Assembly (NCBI RefSeq): GCF_900636535.1
Contig: NZ_LR134289.1
Coordinates: forward strand, 2,170,001 to 2,234,000
Source of the DNA: Chryseobacterium gleum
GTDB lineage: Bacteria > Bacteroidota > Bacteroidia > Flavobacteriales > Weeksellaceae
Direction: 5' to 3'
DNA: 64,000 nucleotides
A model generated the notes under the pieces. That model saw only the letters and a list, made by a program, of their open reading frames with translations. It was not told the origin of the DNA and made no database searches. Below, piece after piece: positions 45,162 to 52,969 of this stretch. A program made the translations under genes and the position numbers. The first letter of the stretch is position 1. Each line of letters opens with the position of its first letter.

Positions 45162-45665
45162 TTACTGTTTTTCAAAACTTTTATAATGGTTCTTGGTAAG
45201 GTACACATCACCATTCCGGGTATAGATGATACGGTCTGCATTTCTTCCGCCGCAATGGTAATTTACATCTGCTTCAAAGTACTTTTCCCCATCCGGCAGA
45301 CGCCTTTCTCTGTTTCCGAATTTATCCCCTCCAATAGCTTTTCCGGGAAGCACATCGCAAAGATTTCCTTTGGAAGGATTCCAGCCCTGTTTTCTGGCGT
45401 CATTTTTAGTGATATAATAGTCCGGAAGCCTGTGATTTTGTTTCACATAGCTGATCACCGTTTTTTCTTCAGTAAGCTGATCAATAGAAATCTGAGAAGA
45501 TGAATTTCCATCGGAAGAAGTGCTTCCATAATTCACCGTTTCTTTTTTTACAGAATCTGACTGAACTTTTTTATCTTCAATAAAGTTCCTGTAGACATAC
45601 ATCACGGACATTCCGAAAAGAAGTCCCAGACATATAAAAAAAACCGATCTTATTTTTCCGTTCAT
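45162..45665 (-). CDS. Membrane-anchored barnase-type ribonuclease
   Basis: A 167-residue protein with an N-terminal signal anchor (VFFICLGLLFGMSVMYVY, 8-25), a Ser-rich linker to about 60 and a barnase domain (78-167). All catalytic positions of Bacillus barnase can be aligned: Lys87 (ITKNDARKQGW), Glu131 (YFEADVNYHCGG), Arg141 and Arg145 (RNADRIIY), His160 (NHYKSF); SKGNLCDVLPGKAIGGD is unmistakable. The enzyme cleaves RNA; the anchor would hold it in the periplasm or at the surface, away from cytoplasmic RNA. The barstar homologue lies downstream. It starts 26 nt after nadE on the same strand. Confidence 0.92.
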   Translation of the reverse strand: MNGKIRSVFFICLGLLFGMSVMYVYRNFIEDKKVQSDSVKKETVNYGSTSSDGNSSSQISIDQLTEEKTVISYVKQNHRLPDYYITKNDARKQGWNPSKGNLCDVLPGKAIGGDKFGNRERRLPDGEKYFEADVNYHCGGRNADRIIYTRNGDVYLTKNHYKSFEKQ

Positions 45666-45691
45666 AGCTGTTATTTAATATGATACTATTT

Positions 45692-46483
45692 CTATGCTCT
45701 CCACTCCTCAGGAATATCGCAAACCGGAATAGGATCCATTTTATGTTTCGCAGCCTTATGCATTCTGTCGAAAATCTCGAAAACTTCTTTGTCTCTTCCT
45801 TCGTAATCGTCAGCCGTTTTCGTTCCGTATTCTTTCTGGATTTTTTCCAGTTCCGGATAACTCGCGCCAATTTGCTGCTCATCTGTTCTTTCCGTGTCCC
45901 AAAGCCCATCTGTAGGAATAGCTTCCTGAATACTTTTGATAAGATTTAACCCCTTGGCCAGTTCATATACTTCAGTTTTATAAAGATCAGCAATCGGAGA
46001 AACATCTACTCCCCCATCTCCGTATTTTGTATAAAAACCAATTCCGAAGTCTTCTACTTTATTTCCTGTTCCACAAACAAGAAGTCCGTTCAGCTGCCCG
46101 TAGTAATAAAGTGTAAGCATTCTGAGACGTGCCCTTGTATTCGCAAAGGTCAAATTCTCATTGGGATATACCTCATTATTTACATGAAAAGTTTTATAGA
46201 TTTCTTCAAACGCTGGGGTCAGATCTACAGATATTGTTTCTACATTGGGAAATCTGGATTTAAGGTCATTCATGTGGTCCTGTGCACGATCTACCTGATC
46301 AGCTTTCTGACGGATCGGCATTCCGATCAGTAATGTTTTCATACCTGTCATTGCTGCCAAAGTAGAAACAACTCCTGAGTCCACTCCTCCGGAAACCCCG
46401 ATTACATATCCGTTTACTTTAGCATTTGTAGCATAATCCTTTAACCAGCTTACAATATGATCTATTACTTTTTGTGTTTGCAT
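45692..46483 (-). CDS. nadE: NAD(+) synthase, ammonia-dependent
   Basis: A 263-residue NH3-dependent NAD synthetase: deamido-NAD + ATP + NH3 to NAD. The ATP pyrophosphatase P-loop SGGVDS is at 31-36; KVEDFGIGFYTKYGDGGVDVSPIADLYKTEV is the family's central region (positions about 140-170); C-terminal ERTDEQQIGASYPELE covers the dimer loop. No glutaminase domain. Between a GNAT gene (13 nt upstream) and barnase (26 nt downstream), so part of a six-gene minus-strand unit. Its nearness to gldB is a known flavobacterial arrangement. Confidence 0.96.
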   Translation of the reverse strand: MQTQKVIDHIVSWLKDYATNAKVNGYVIGVSGGVDSGVVSTLAAMTGMKTLLIGMPIRQKADQVDRAQDHMNDLKSRFPNVETISVDLTPAFEEIYKTFHVNNEVYPNENLTFANTRARLRMLTLYYYGQLNGLLVCGTGNKVEDFGIGFYTKYGDGGVDVSPIADLYKTEVYELAKGLNLIKSIQEAIPTDGLWDTERTDEQQIGASYPELEKIQKEYGTKTADDYEGRDKEVFEIFDRMHKAAKHKMDPIPVCDIPEEWRA

Positions 46484-46496
46484 TGTTTATATTTTT

Positions 46497-47029
46497 TTAG
46501 TCTATTCCAAATTCCTGCGGGTATTTCACCACTCCTGTTTTATTTTTTAATCCGTCTTTTACCAATTCTACAGCCATCCCGTTTTCTTCCGGAATATCGA
46601 ATGGAAAAGAAATGCCAAAATTACTTGTTTTTTTGTAACCAAAGCGCGGATAATAATTTTCATGCCCGATAAGGATTACAGATTCATATCCCAATTCTTT
46701 GGCAATACGGTGTCCTTCCAGAATCAGTTTTCCTCCAAGCCCCCGATTCTGAAATTCCGGCTTCACTGAAACAGGAGCCAGAGCAAGTGAATCAAAAGAT
46801 TCTGAATTATTGACAATTTTTATTTTTGTGAACAGAATATGTCCGGCAATTGTACCCTTTTCATCTTCTGCCACTAATGATAATTCCGGGATAAAGGCTT
46901 CTGATTTTCTCAGCTTTTCTAACAGAAACTGCTCCTGATGATCACTATGTTCCATTTCTCTGAAAGCCTCTTCTGTCAGTTGAAAAACCTGTTGATGGTC
47001 TTTTTTTCTTCCTGTCTTATTATTATCAT
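46497..47029 (-). pseudogene. GNAT N-acetyltransferase gene with a -1 frameshift in an A7 tract
   Basis: The upstream GNAT stop overlaps an ATG at 47029-47027 as ATGA, and this ATG opens a canonical GNAT first strand (MIIIRQEE), but that frame is lost in an A7 run (47001-47007, T on plus). One added A would restore MIIIRQEEKKDHQQVFQLTEEAF, in line with the rest of the protein. The remaining frame (46497-47048) starts only at an atypical ATG with no first strand. Rest of the GNAT domain is intact: motif A as VKPEFQNRGLGGKLI, then GHENYYPRFGYK. Probably a pseudogene, slippage-controlled gene, or sequencing error. Confidence 0.75.
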
Positions 47030-47556
47030 TTTTCACCGTATTTTTCACGCTTCAGTTCGTACCAGAAACAAATTCCATCCGGTTCCTCAAACTCGCCGGT
47101 TTTTTCAAAGCCTAATTTTCTTAAAATATGGTTAGAAGCATCGTGTTCAGAATGTGCATAGGCATAAATAACATCGGCATTCAGGCCATTAAAACCATAA
47201 TCAAGAGAAGCTTTTCCAGATTCCATGGCATAGCCTTTTCCCCACGATTCAGGAAGAAAGCAATATCCCAGTTCCAGCACATTTTTATAACCATTGGTTT
47301 CATGGGTAAGCAGTTTCAATCCGCTCCATCCTATTAAAAGTCCGCTTTCTTTTTCCACAACTCCCAATCTTCCTACTCCATTCTCATCATACTGTTTCTG
47401 AATCATACTGATGATCTTTTTTGATTCATTGATATCCGTTAAAACCGGTACACCAATATACTTCATGACTTCAGGATTGGAATCCATCAGAAATAAGCGT
47501 TCAAAATCTTCATCTTCCAACTTCCTTAAAATCAATCGTTCTGTTTCTATTTTCAT
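47026..47556 (-). CDS. GNAT N-acetyltransferase (RimJ/RimL-like)
   Basis: A 176-residue acetyltransferase. Start at ATG 47556 gives MKIETERLILRKLEDEDFERL, the usual RimJ/RimL opening; ATG at 47562 would add two residues. Acetyl-CoA motif A is FLPESWGKGYAMES; the helix after, ANEIL-like (NADVIYAYAHSEHDASNHILRKLGFEKTG), is standard. Substrate unknown; such proteins acetylate N-termini or small molecules. It follows the LRR protein by 11 nt and overlaps the next GNAT gene by 4 nt. Confidence 0.88.
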   Translation of the reverse strand: MKIETERLILRKLEDEDFERLFLMDSNPEVMKYIGVPVLTDINESKKIISMIQKQYDENGVGRLGVVEKESGLLIGWSGLKLLTHETNGYKNVLELGYCFLPESWGKGYAMESGKASLDYGFNGLNADVIYAYAHSEHDASNHILRKLGFEKTGEFEEPDGICFWYELKREKYGEK

Positions 47557-47567
47557 AATCATTGGTT

Positions 47568-48206
47568 TTAGTCTTCCGCTCCAAAAATAGTCACGTTTGT
47601 TTTTGCGGCTTTCCTGATATCTGTTTCTCTTATCTTATTCCCCATGATATTAAGGGTTTGTAAGGCCGGATTACCGGAAATATCAATTTTCTGAAGCTTG
47701 TTATGTTCTACGTTCAGTTTTCTTAATACTTTAAACTGAGTCAGGTTTATTTCTTTTAATCGATTTAAAGATAATGTTAATTGGTCAATTTTCGGAATCT
47801 CTTCCAGTGAAATACTTTCCAAAAGATTATTGTCCAGATATAATGAACTTAAATTTTTCAGGTTTTCTGCTTTGAATGAAGAAATTTTACATCCTGTACA
47901 GGAGAACAGCTCCAGCTGATCCAGTTTACGAATTGTAATATCAGGAATTATATTATCATCCAGAACAACCATTTTCACATTTTTAAAAAGGGAAAGATCT
48001 TCTGCCGAGGTAATTCCTTTCTGAGTCAGAAACAGATTCATAACCATCTCAGCTTCGGAAACTTCCAGTAATCCGTTTTTATTCAGATCAAAATTTCCGA
48101 GTACTGCTTTTTCAAAGTTTTTATCTTTAAATTCAAGCTTTTGCCCATAGAAAAAAGATATCATGAAAATAAGGTACAGGGCTGTAAATATTTTAATTTT
48201 CATCAT
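47568..48206 (-). CDS. Exported leucine-rich-repeat protein
   Basis: A 212-residue exported protein (signal MMKIKIFTALYLIFMISFFYGQ) with an EF-hand-like NFDLNKNGLLEVSEAE segment near residue 40, followed by six or so leucine-rich repeats (LKNLSSLYLDNNLLESISLEEI, KLNVEHNKLQKIDISGNPALQTL). LRR proteins of this size bind partners at the surface or in the periplasm. It opens the minus-strand cluster, divergent from gldB (52-nt spacer). Confidence 0.82.
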   Translation of the reverse strand: MMKIKIFTALYLIFMISFFYGQKLEFKDKNFEKAVLGNFDLNKNGLLEVSEAEMVMNLFLTQKGITSAEDLSLFKNVKMVVLDDNIIPDITIRKLDQLELFSCTGCKISSFKAENLKNLSSLYLDNNLLESISLEEIPKIDQLTLSLNRLKEINLTQFKVLRKLNVEHNKLQKIDISGNPALQTLNIMGNKIRETDIRKAAKTNVTIFGAED

Positions 48207-48225
48207 GAATTGTGTATTTAATCCT

Positions 48226-48233
48226 TATTTTTG
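48226..48233 (+). promoter_or_regulatory. Candidate -7 element (TATTTTTG) of gldB
   Basis: TAnnTTTG match 26 nt before the gldB ATG at 48259; the only TTG upstream (48210-48212) is too near (13 nt), so the -33 element is not convincing. Confidence 0.4.
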
Positions 48234-48258
48234 TAAACTTAAATTCCATGTAAAAATA

Positions 48259-49242
48259 ATGAAGATTTTTAGATATATTGCGCTTTCTTCTGTTTTAGCT
48301 GCCGGACTTATTTCCTGCAAAAAAGAACCTGAAAATCAATGGAAGGTTGAAGTAAAAGAAACAGCTGAAAAAGTTGACATCACAGATATTTCCAAAGAAT
48401 TTTATAATCCGGATGTTCCTTTGGATCAGTTTAAGTCGAAATTTCCATGGTTTCAGGGAACTGTTTCTGATGCTGATTTTGAAAAAAGAAGAGCTGATGC
48501 TGAAGAGATAAAAATCTACAAGGAAGCAATCGGAAAAATAAACCAGGCAAATCTTCAAAAGGAACTTCAGAGCTTGTTTTCACATATTAAATATTACTTC
48601 CCGAAGTTTAAAAATCCGAAAGTATATTTATTTTCATCTGCCTTACAGATGGTTCAGGATCCGATATTTTATGACGAGAAAGGAAACCTTTTATTTATAG
48701 ATGTCACCGGTTTTATGGGTGATGGAAATCCTAATTACAAAGGGCTGGAACTGTATTTTCAAAAATCAATGAACCCACAGAATATGGTTCCAAAAGTATC
48801 ACAGCTTTTTGCAGAAAAGATTGTAACGGAATCTCCTGATCATCAGAAGTTCATAGATCAGATGGTTCTGAACGGGAAAGTAATGATTCTCCAGGATGCT
48901 TTTCTTCCCGACGTTCCTGATTATCTGAAAATAAATTATACCAAGAAGCAGTATGAATGGGCAACCAACAATGAAGCCAACATCTGGAACTATTTTGTAG
49001 AAAGCAACCTGATTTTCGGAGATGATCCGAGACTTGGAGAACGTTTCATCTCACCGGGACCTTTCTCGAAATTTTATACGGAAATTGATAACGAATCTTC
49101 ACCACAGATCGGAATTTTTACAGGATGGCAGATCTGCAAAGCATACCTTAAAGAAAAGCCTGAAACAAAGCTGACGGATTTTCTGAAAATGGATGCCACC
49201 ACAATTTTTAATCAATCCGGTTATAAACCGAAACTTAAATAA
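48259..49242 (+). CDS. gldB: Gliding motility lipoprotein GldB
   Basis: A 327-residue lipoprotein; the ATG at 48259 is chosen because it begins the lipoprotein signal (GLISC, Cys20), the longer frame to 48163 overlaps the divergent LRR gene. Family features: FYNPDVPLDQFKSKFPWFQGTVSD, then the SHIKYYFPKFKNPKVYLFSS region, and the C-terminal RFISPGPFSKFYTEIDNESSPQIGIFTGWQI. GldB is needed for gliding motility and type IX secretion in Flavobacterium johnsoniae. Followed by gldC 32 nt later. In F. johnsoniae nadE is nearby too, as here. Confidence 0.93.
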   Translation: MKIFRYIALSSVLAAGLISCKKEPENQWKVEVKETAEKVDITDISKEFYNPDVPLDQFKSKFPWFQGTVSDADFEKRRADAEEIKIYKEAIGKINQANLQKELQSLFSHIKYYFPKFKNPKVYLFSSALQMVQDPIFYDEKGNLLFIDVTGFMGDGNPNYKGLELYFQKSMNPQNMVPKVSQLFAEKIVTESPDHQKFIDQMVLNGKVMILQDAFLPDVPDYLKINYTKKQYEWATNNEANIWNYFVESNLIFGDDPRLGERFISPGPFSKFYTEIDNESSPQIGIFTGWQICKAYLKEKPETKLTDFLKMDATTIFNQSGYKPKLK

Positions 49243-49274
49243 AGAAAATTTAGAATTCAGAAAAAATAGAAAAA

Positions 49275-49598
49275 ATGAGAAAGACTCAGATTACGATAGA
49301 TGTAGAGCTTGATGAAAATCATGTCCCGGAAAATATTACATGGAATGCCCAGGATGGCGGTATTGAAAAACAGGATACCAAAGCAACCATGATTTCTGTA
49401 TGGGATGACAAGACAAGAGAAGCGCTAAGAATTGATCTTTGGACCAAAGAAATGCCTGTAGACCAAATGAAGATGTTTATCCATCAGATTTTAATATCTT
49501 TAGGAAATACGTATCAGAGAGCAACCGGCGAAGAGGATGTAGCACAGTGGATGGAAGAAATTGCAGAAGAGTTTGCTGTGAAATCCGCTATTAAGTAA
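49275..49598 (+). CDS. gldC: Gliding motility protein GldC
   Basis: A 107-residue soluble protein: KTQITIDVELDENHVPENI, ITWNAQDGGI, KATMISVWDDKTREALRIDLWTKEMPVDQMKMFIHQ, and TYQRATGEEDVAQWMEEIAEEF, the characteristic GldC pattern. Accessory to gliding motility; precise role unknown. Second gene of the gldB operon, no terminator seen before the next gene. Confidence 0.93.
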   Translation: MRKTQITIDVELDENHVPENITWNAQDGGIEKQDTKATMISVWDDKTREALRIDLWTKEMPVDQMKMFIHQILISLGNTYQRATGEEDVAQWMEEIAEEFAVKSAIK

Positions 49599-49731
49599 AA
49601 AAATATAATTGCAGCAAGCTGCAGACAGTAAGCGGTAAGCTTTTTGTATTCAGCTAGAGCAAATTTTAATAAAACAATCCGCTTAAGCAATATGCTTTAT
49701 TGTTTAATGCTCAAGTCTAAAGCAAAAAATT

Positions 49732-50871
49732 ATGAATTTTAATACAAAAGTAATTCACGGAGGGCAGCACCATGAGTCTGCAACGGGTTCTGTAAATGTA
49801 CCTGTATTTTTGACCTCTACATTTGCACAGAAAAGCCCGGGAGTACATTCCGGATATGAATATTCGAGAGCTGCCAACCCTACAAGACAGGCATTGGAAG
49901 ACTCTCTGGCAAGTATTGAAAACGGAGCGAGAGGTTTAGCTTTCGGTTCGGGTCTTGCGGCCATCGACTGTGTTTTAAAATTATTAAACCCAGGGGATGA
50001 AGTAGTTGCTGTAGATGATCTTTACGGAGGAACTTACAGAATGTTCACAAGACTTTTCGAAAAATATCAGCTGAAATTTACGTTCGTGAATTTTGACGAT
50101 GTTTCCAAAATTGCTGATGTCATTACAGATAAAACAAAACTGATCTGGGTAGAAACTCCTACGAATCCTTTGATGAAATTAGTAGATATCAAAGCAGTAG
50201 TAGAAGTTGCAAAAGGAAAAGATATTCTGGTAGCAGTAGACAATACTTTCGCAACACCTTATATCCAGAGACCTATTGATTTGGGGGCTGACATTGTAAT
50301 GCACTCAGCAACGAAATATTTGGGAGGTCATTCTGATGTAATTGCAGGAGCTCTTATTGCTAAAGATGCTGAACTGGGAGAAAAACTTCACTTTATTCAG
50401 TTTGCGAGCGGCGGTATTTTAGGCCCTCACGACTCTTATCTTGTATTGAGAGGGATCAAAACATTGGCATTGAGAATGCAGAGACACTCTGACAACGGTT
50501 TGGCTGTAGCTAAATACCTTGAAACTCATCCGGCGGTAGATAAAGTAATTTATCCAGGATTGGAATCTCACCCTCAATATGAGCTGGCAAAATCTCAGAT
50601 GAAGGAATCAGGAGGAATGGTTTCATTTACTTTTAAATCCGGAAAGAAAGAAGATGCTATTAAATTTCTGGAAAAAGTAAGAGTATTTACCCTTGCAGAA
50701 TCTTTAGGAGGTGTAGAATCTCTGGCTAACCACCCTGCGTTAATGACTCACGCTTCAATTCCGGCAGAAAAACGTGCGGAACTGGGAATCACGGACGACC
50801 TTGTTCGTTTAAGCGTAGGAATAGAAGATGCAGAAGATCTTATTGCGGATCTTGAGAAAGCTTTTTCTTAA
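49732..50871 (+). CDS. Cystathionine gamma-synthase / gamma-lyase-type PLP enzyme
   Basis: A 379-residue Cys/Met-metabolism PLP enzyme. PLP lysine is Lys195 in HSATKYLGGHSDV; the N-terminal YSRAANPTRQALE provides the Tyr/Arg phosphate clamp from the neighbouring subunit; ASGGILGPHDSYLVLRGIKTL and ESLGGVESLANHPALMTHA are typical of the gamma-synthase/gamma-lyase group. It forms or cleaves cystathionine between cysteine and homocysteine; sequence cannot decide the direction. Terminator hairpin at 50885-50916. The 49599-49731 spacer carries a weak GCAGCAAGCTGCAG palindrome. Confidence 0.9.
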   Translation: MNFNTKVIHGGQHHESATGSVNVPVFLTSTFAQKSPGVHSGYEYSRAANPTRQALEDSLASIENGARGLAFGSGLAAIDCVLKLLNPGDEVVAVDDLYGGTYRMFTRLFEKYQLKFTFVNFDDVSKIADVITDKTKLIWVETPTNPLMKLVDIKAVVEVAKGKDILVAVDNTFATPYIQRPIDLGADIVMHSATKYLGGHSDVIAGALIAKDAELGEKLHFIQFASGGILGPHDSYLVLRGIKTLALRMQRHSDNGLAVAKYLETHPAVDKVIYPGLESHPQYELAKSQMKESGGMVSFTFKSGKKEDAIKFLEKVRVFTLAESLGGVESLANHPALMTHASIPAEKRAELGITDDLVRLSVGIEDAEDLIADLEKAFS

Positions 50872-50882
50872 CATACAATACA

Positions 50883-50917
50883 CTCAATGAGAAGGATCTT
50901 GATAATCCTTCTCATTT
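50883..50917 (+). terminator. Terminator after the cystathionine gamma-synthase-like gene
   Basis: AATGAGAAGGAT, 7-nt loop, ATCCTTCTCATT, then TTAT. Confidence 0.82.
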
Positions 50918-50939
50918 TATTATAACACCAACTGATATT

Positions 50940-51392
50940 ATGAAAAACTCAAGGAAAGCAGTTGTTTCCGACTTACCACAACTCGCAGAATTATTTGATC
51001 AGTACAGGGTATTTTATCATAAATCCTCTGATATTCCTGCAGCTACAAACTTTCTTCAGGAAAGGCTTGAAAGAAAAGATTCAGAAATTTTCGTTGCAGA
51101 AGAAAATGGTAAACTTACTGGTTTTGTACAATTATATCCTATATTTTCATCTACAAGAATGCAGCGTTACTGGCTGTTGAATGATCTGTACGTAAATGAA
51201 AAACACAGAGGTAAAGGCTATTCCAAAGAATTGATTGAGGCATCCAAAGAACTATGCCGCTCTTCAAATGCGTGTGGTATCCTTCTGGAAACAGGAAAAA
51301 GCAATGATATCGGAAACCAATTGTATCCAGCCTGCGGCTTTGAGCTTTATGATTCCGTGAATTTCTATGAATGGACGAATCATGAGCAATGA
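50940..51392 (+). CDS. GNAT N-acetyltransferase
   Basis: A 150-residue acetyltransferase: first strand SRKAVVSDLPQLAELFDQYR; AEENGKLTGFVQLYPIFS; motif A VNEKHRGKGYSKELIEASKE; then ACGILLETGKSN and NQLYPACGFELYD. Single-domain GNAT with unknown substrate. Its last codons and stop lie in a 7-base tandem repeat (GAGCAAT, three copies), so a change of copy number would change the C-terminus. Confidence 0.88.
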   Translation: MKNSRKAVVSDLPQLAELFDQYRVFYHKSSDIPAATNFLQERLERKDSEIFVAEENGKLTGFVQLYPIFSSTRMQRYWLLNDLYVNEKHRGKGYSKELIEASKELCRSSNACGILLETGKSNDIGNQLYPACGFELYDSVNFYEWTNHEQ

Positions 51393-51404
51393 GCAATGAG
51401 CAAT
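51384..51404. repeat. Three copies of GAGCAAT over the GNAT stop codon
   Basis: A 7-base tandem repeat, period 7 like the CATCATT repeats at 26165 and 27764, spanning codons 148-150 and the stop of the GNAT gene. Confidence 0.75.
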
Positions 51405-51488
51405 AAATAATTTTAATATTTATACGCACTAACAAACCCCGAGTCTCGAAAACTCGTATCCCTAAATTACTACTAAAAACAAAATTAT

Positions 51489-52001
51489 ATGACCGAATTT
51501 CAAAAATACATCCAAAGATATTTAGATCAGATTCCATCAGGAGATTGGTTAAACGAACTGCAGATATCAGCAGACAAAACCATCGGAATTTATTCCAACC
51601 TTACTGAAGAACAATCCACCTTCGCTTATGCAGAAGGAAAATGGACTTTAAAAGGTCTTCTGCTTCATTTATCGGATACCGAAAGAGTTTTCCAATACAG
51701 GATATTAGCGTTTGCCAGAGGAGAAAAAAACAACCTTCCCGGATTTGATGAAAATCAATACGCTGATCAGTCTTTTGCAGACGAAAGAAGCCTGGAATCT
51801 CTTTTAGAAGAATACAAGCTGGTAAGAAAGTCTTCACAGATTCTACTAGAAACACTTCAACCTTCTGCTCTGCAAAACACAGGTATAGCTAATGGCCATG
51901 AAATTTCTGTAGAAACCATCGGTAAACTGATCGTGGGACACAATTACCATCACCTAAGTATTATTGAGGAAAGGTATTTATCGAAATTGGGATGGATGTA
52001 G
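51489..52001 (+). CDS. DinB family putative metalloprotein
   Basis: A 170-residue four-helix DinB/YfiT-like protein. Metal-binding His60 (LLLHLSDTE), His151 and His155 (VGHNYHHLSI) match the expected triad. Family members include bacillithiol- or mycothiol-dependent transferases; in Bacteroidota the thiol partner, if any, is unclear. Short upstream spacer with no clear promoter. Confidence 0.85.
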   Translation: MTEFQKYIQRYLDQIPSGDWLNELQISADKTIGIYSNLTEEQSTFAYAEGKWTLKGLLLHLSDTERVFQYRILAFARGEKNNLPGFDENQYADQSFADERSLESLLEEYKLVRKSSQILLETLQPSALQNTGIANGHEISVETIGKLIVGHNYHHLSIIEERYLSKLGWM

Positions 52002-52036
52002 TAGAAAGAAATTAAAAAATACGTTTGAATTTTGAT

Positions 52037-52223
52037 AAGTTTTGGCTAAAGCCGAATGATTATTTAAAATTGTTTAAATGGGCTAAAGCCCATTTCTATT
52101 AAATTGGATATTCGAATTTTTTAAAAAATATTCCACCGATTAATAAAAAACATCAATAGGAACGGGCTTTAGCCCGTTTTTACATTATTTACCCTTATTC
52201 CATTGGCTTTAGCCGAAACTTAT
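52037..52223. repeat. Inverted pair of REP-like palindromic units upstream of the transposase gene
   Basis: Unit A (plus, 52037-52104): TTTTGGCTAAAGCC, ~28-nt linker, ATGGGCTAAAGCCCAT, TTCTATTA. Unit B (reverse, 52151-52223): AATAGGAACGGGCTTTAGCCCGTT, ~25-nt linker, TTGGCTTTAGCCGAAAC. Both units have the same layout, facing each other. Confidence 0.9.
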
Positions 52224-52251
52224 TGACGTATTGAAAAAAATAATATTTTTG
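52223..52251 (+). promoter_or_regulatory. Promoter of the REP-associated transposase gene
   Basis: TTG (52223-52225), 18-nt spacer, TATTTTTG (52244-52251), 15 nt before the ATG; the TTG lies at the very end of REP unit B. Confidence 0.5.
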
Positions 52252-52265
52252 ATAAAACAACACAA

Positions 52266-52694
52266 ATGGCTTTTATCAAAATTTATATTCATCTTGTTTT
52301 CTCTACAAGAAACAGAGATCCATTTCTCAATACATTCGACATACGTCTCAAGGTCTGGAAACATATTAAAGAATATTCCACAGAAAAAGGAATATTTTTA
52401 GACATGATTAATGGCTATTCAGATCATTGTCATTGCCTTATTTCTCTGGGATCTAATCAGAATATAGAAACAATTGTTCAACTGATAAAAGGAGAATCGT
52501 CTCATTGGATCAATAAAAATAAACTTGTCACTGGAAAGTTTTCATGGCAGGATGAATATTTTGCAGTTTCAGTTTCCGAATCTATGGTGGATACTGTAAG
52601 AAATTATATTAAAAATCAGGAAAAGCATCATCAGAAAAAGAGTTTTACTGATGAGTATAAAGAATTTATTGAGAAGTATAATTTTAAAATGTGA
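52266..52694 (+). CDS. REP-associated tyrosine transposase (IS200-like HUH family)
   Basis: A 142-residue Y1 transposase. Catalytic features: HUH-type His54-Cys-His56 in SDHCHCLISL and nucleophile Tyr114 in VRNYIKNQEKHHQ; opening IKIYIHLVFSTRNRDP and LIKGESSHWIN...FSWQDEYFAVSVSES are typical of the IS200/RAYT fold. Such enzymes nick single-stranded palindromes; here the gene is single-copy in the window, lies between two inverted pairs of REP-like units (52037-52223, 52695-52883), and has no accessory tnpB. This context makes a domesticated RAYT more likely than an active IS200. Confidence 0.9.
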   Translation: MAFIKIYIHLVFSTRNRDPFLNTFDIRLKVWKHIKEYSTEKGIFLDMINGYSDHCHCLISLGSNQNIETIVQLIKGESSHWINKNKLVTGKFSWQDEYFAVSVSESMVDTVRNYIKNQEKHHQKKSFTDEYKEFIEKYNFKM

Positions 52695-52883
52695 TAGGTT
52701 TTGGCTGAAGCCATAGAATTTGTATCCATTTTTTAAATGGGCTAAAGCCCATTTCTATTGAATAAAATTGACGTTTATATATTTATTTTGATCTACTTTA
52801 ATACGTAATAAAGATATCAATAGGAACGGGCTTTAGCCCGTTTTATATTATACATAATTCCATTGGCTTTAGCCAAAACCTAA
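52695..52883. repeat. Inverted pair of REP-like palindromic units downstream of the transposase gene
   Basis: Unit C (plus, 52695-52763) begins directly at the stop codon: GGTTTTGGCTGAAGCC, linker, ATGGGCTAAAGCCCAT, TTCTATTGAAT. Unit D (reverse, 52816-52883): ATCAATAGGAACGGGCTTT, AGCCCGTT, linker, ATTGGCTTTAGCCAAAACC. Same architecture as units A and B on the other side. Confidence 0.9.
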
Positions 52884-52969
52884 CAACACAGCCACATTCA
52901 CACCCTATTTTTTTGCCCAAAACTCACAGATTTTCTACCTTTATCCACTCTTTGAATTCACTTACAATT

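Noticed and set aside
52266..52694. Complete active IS200 element
   Set aside because: The flanks are paired inverted REP-like units rather than the single left/right hairpin ends of IS200, and no second transposase copy is in the window.
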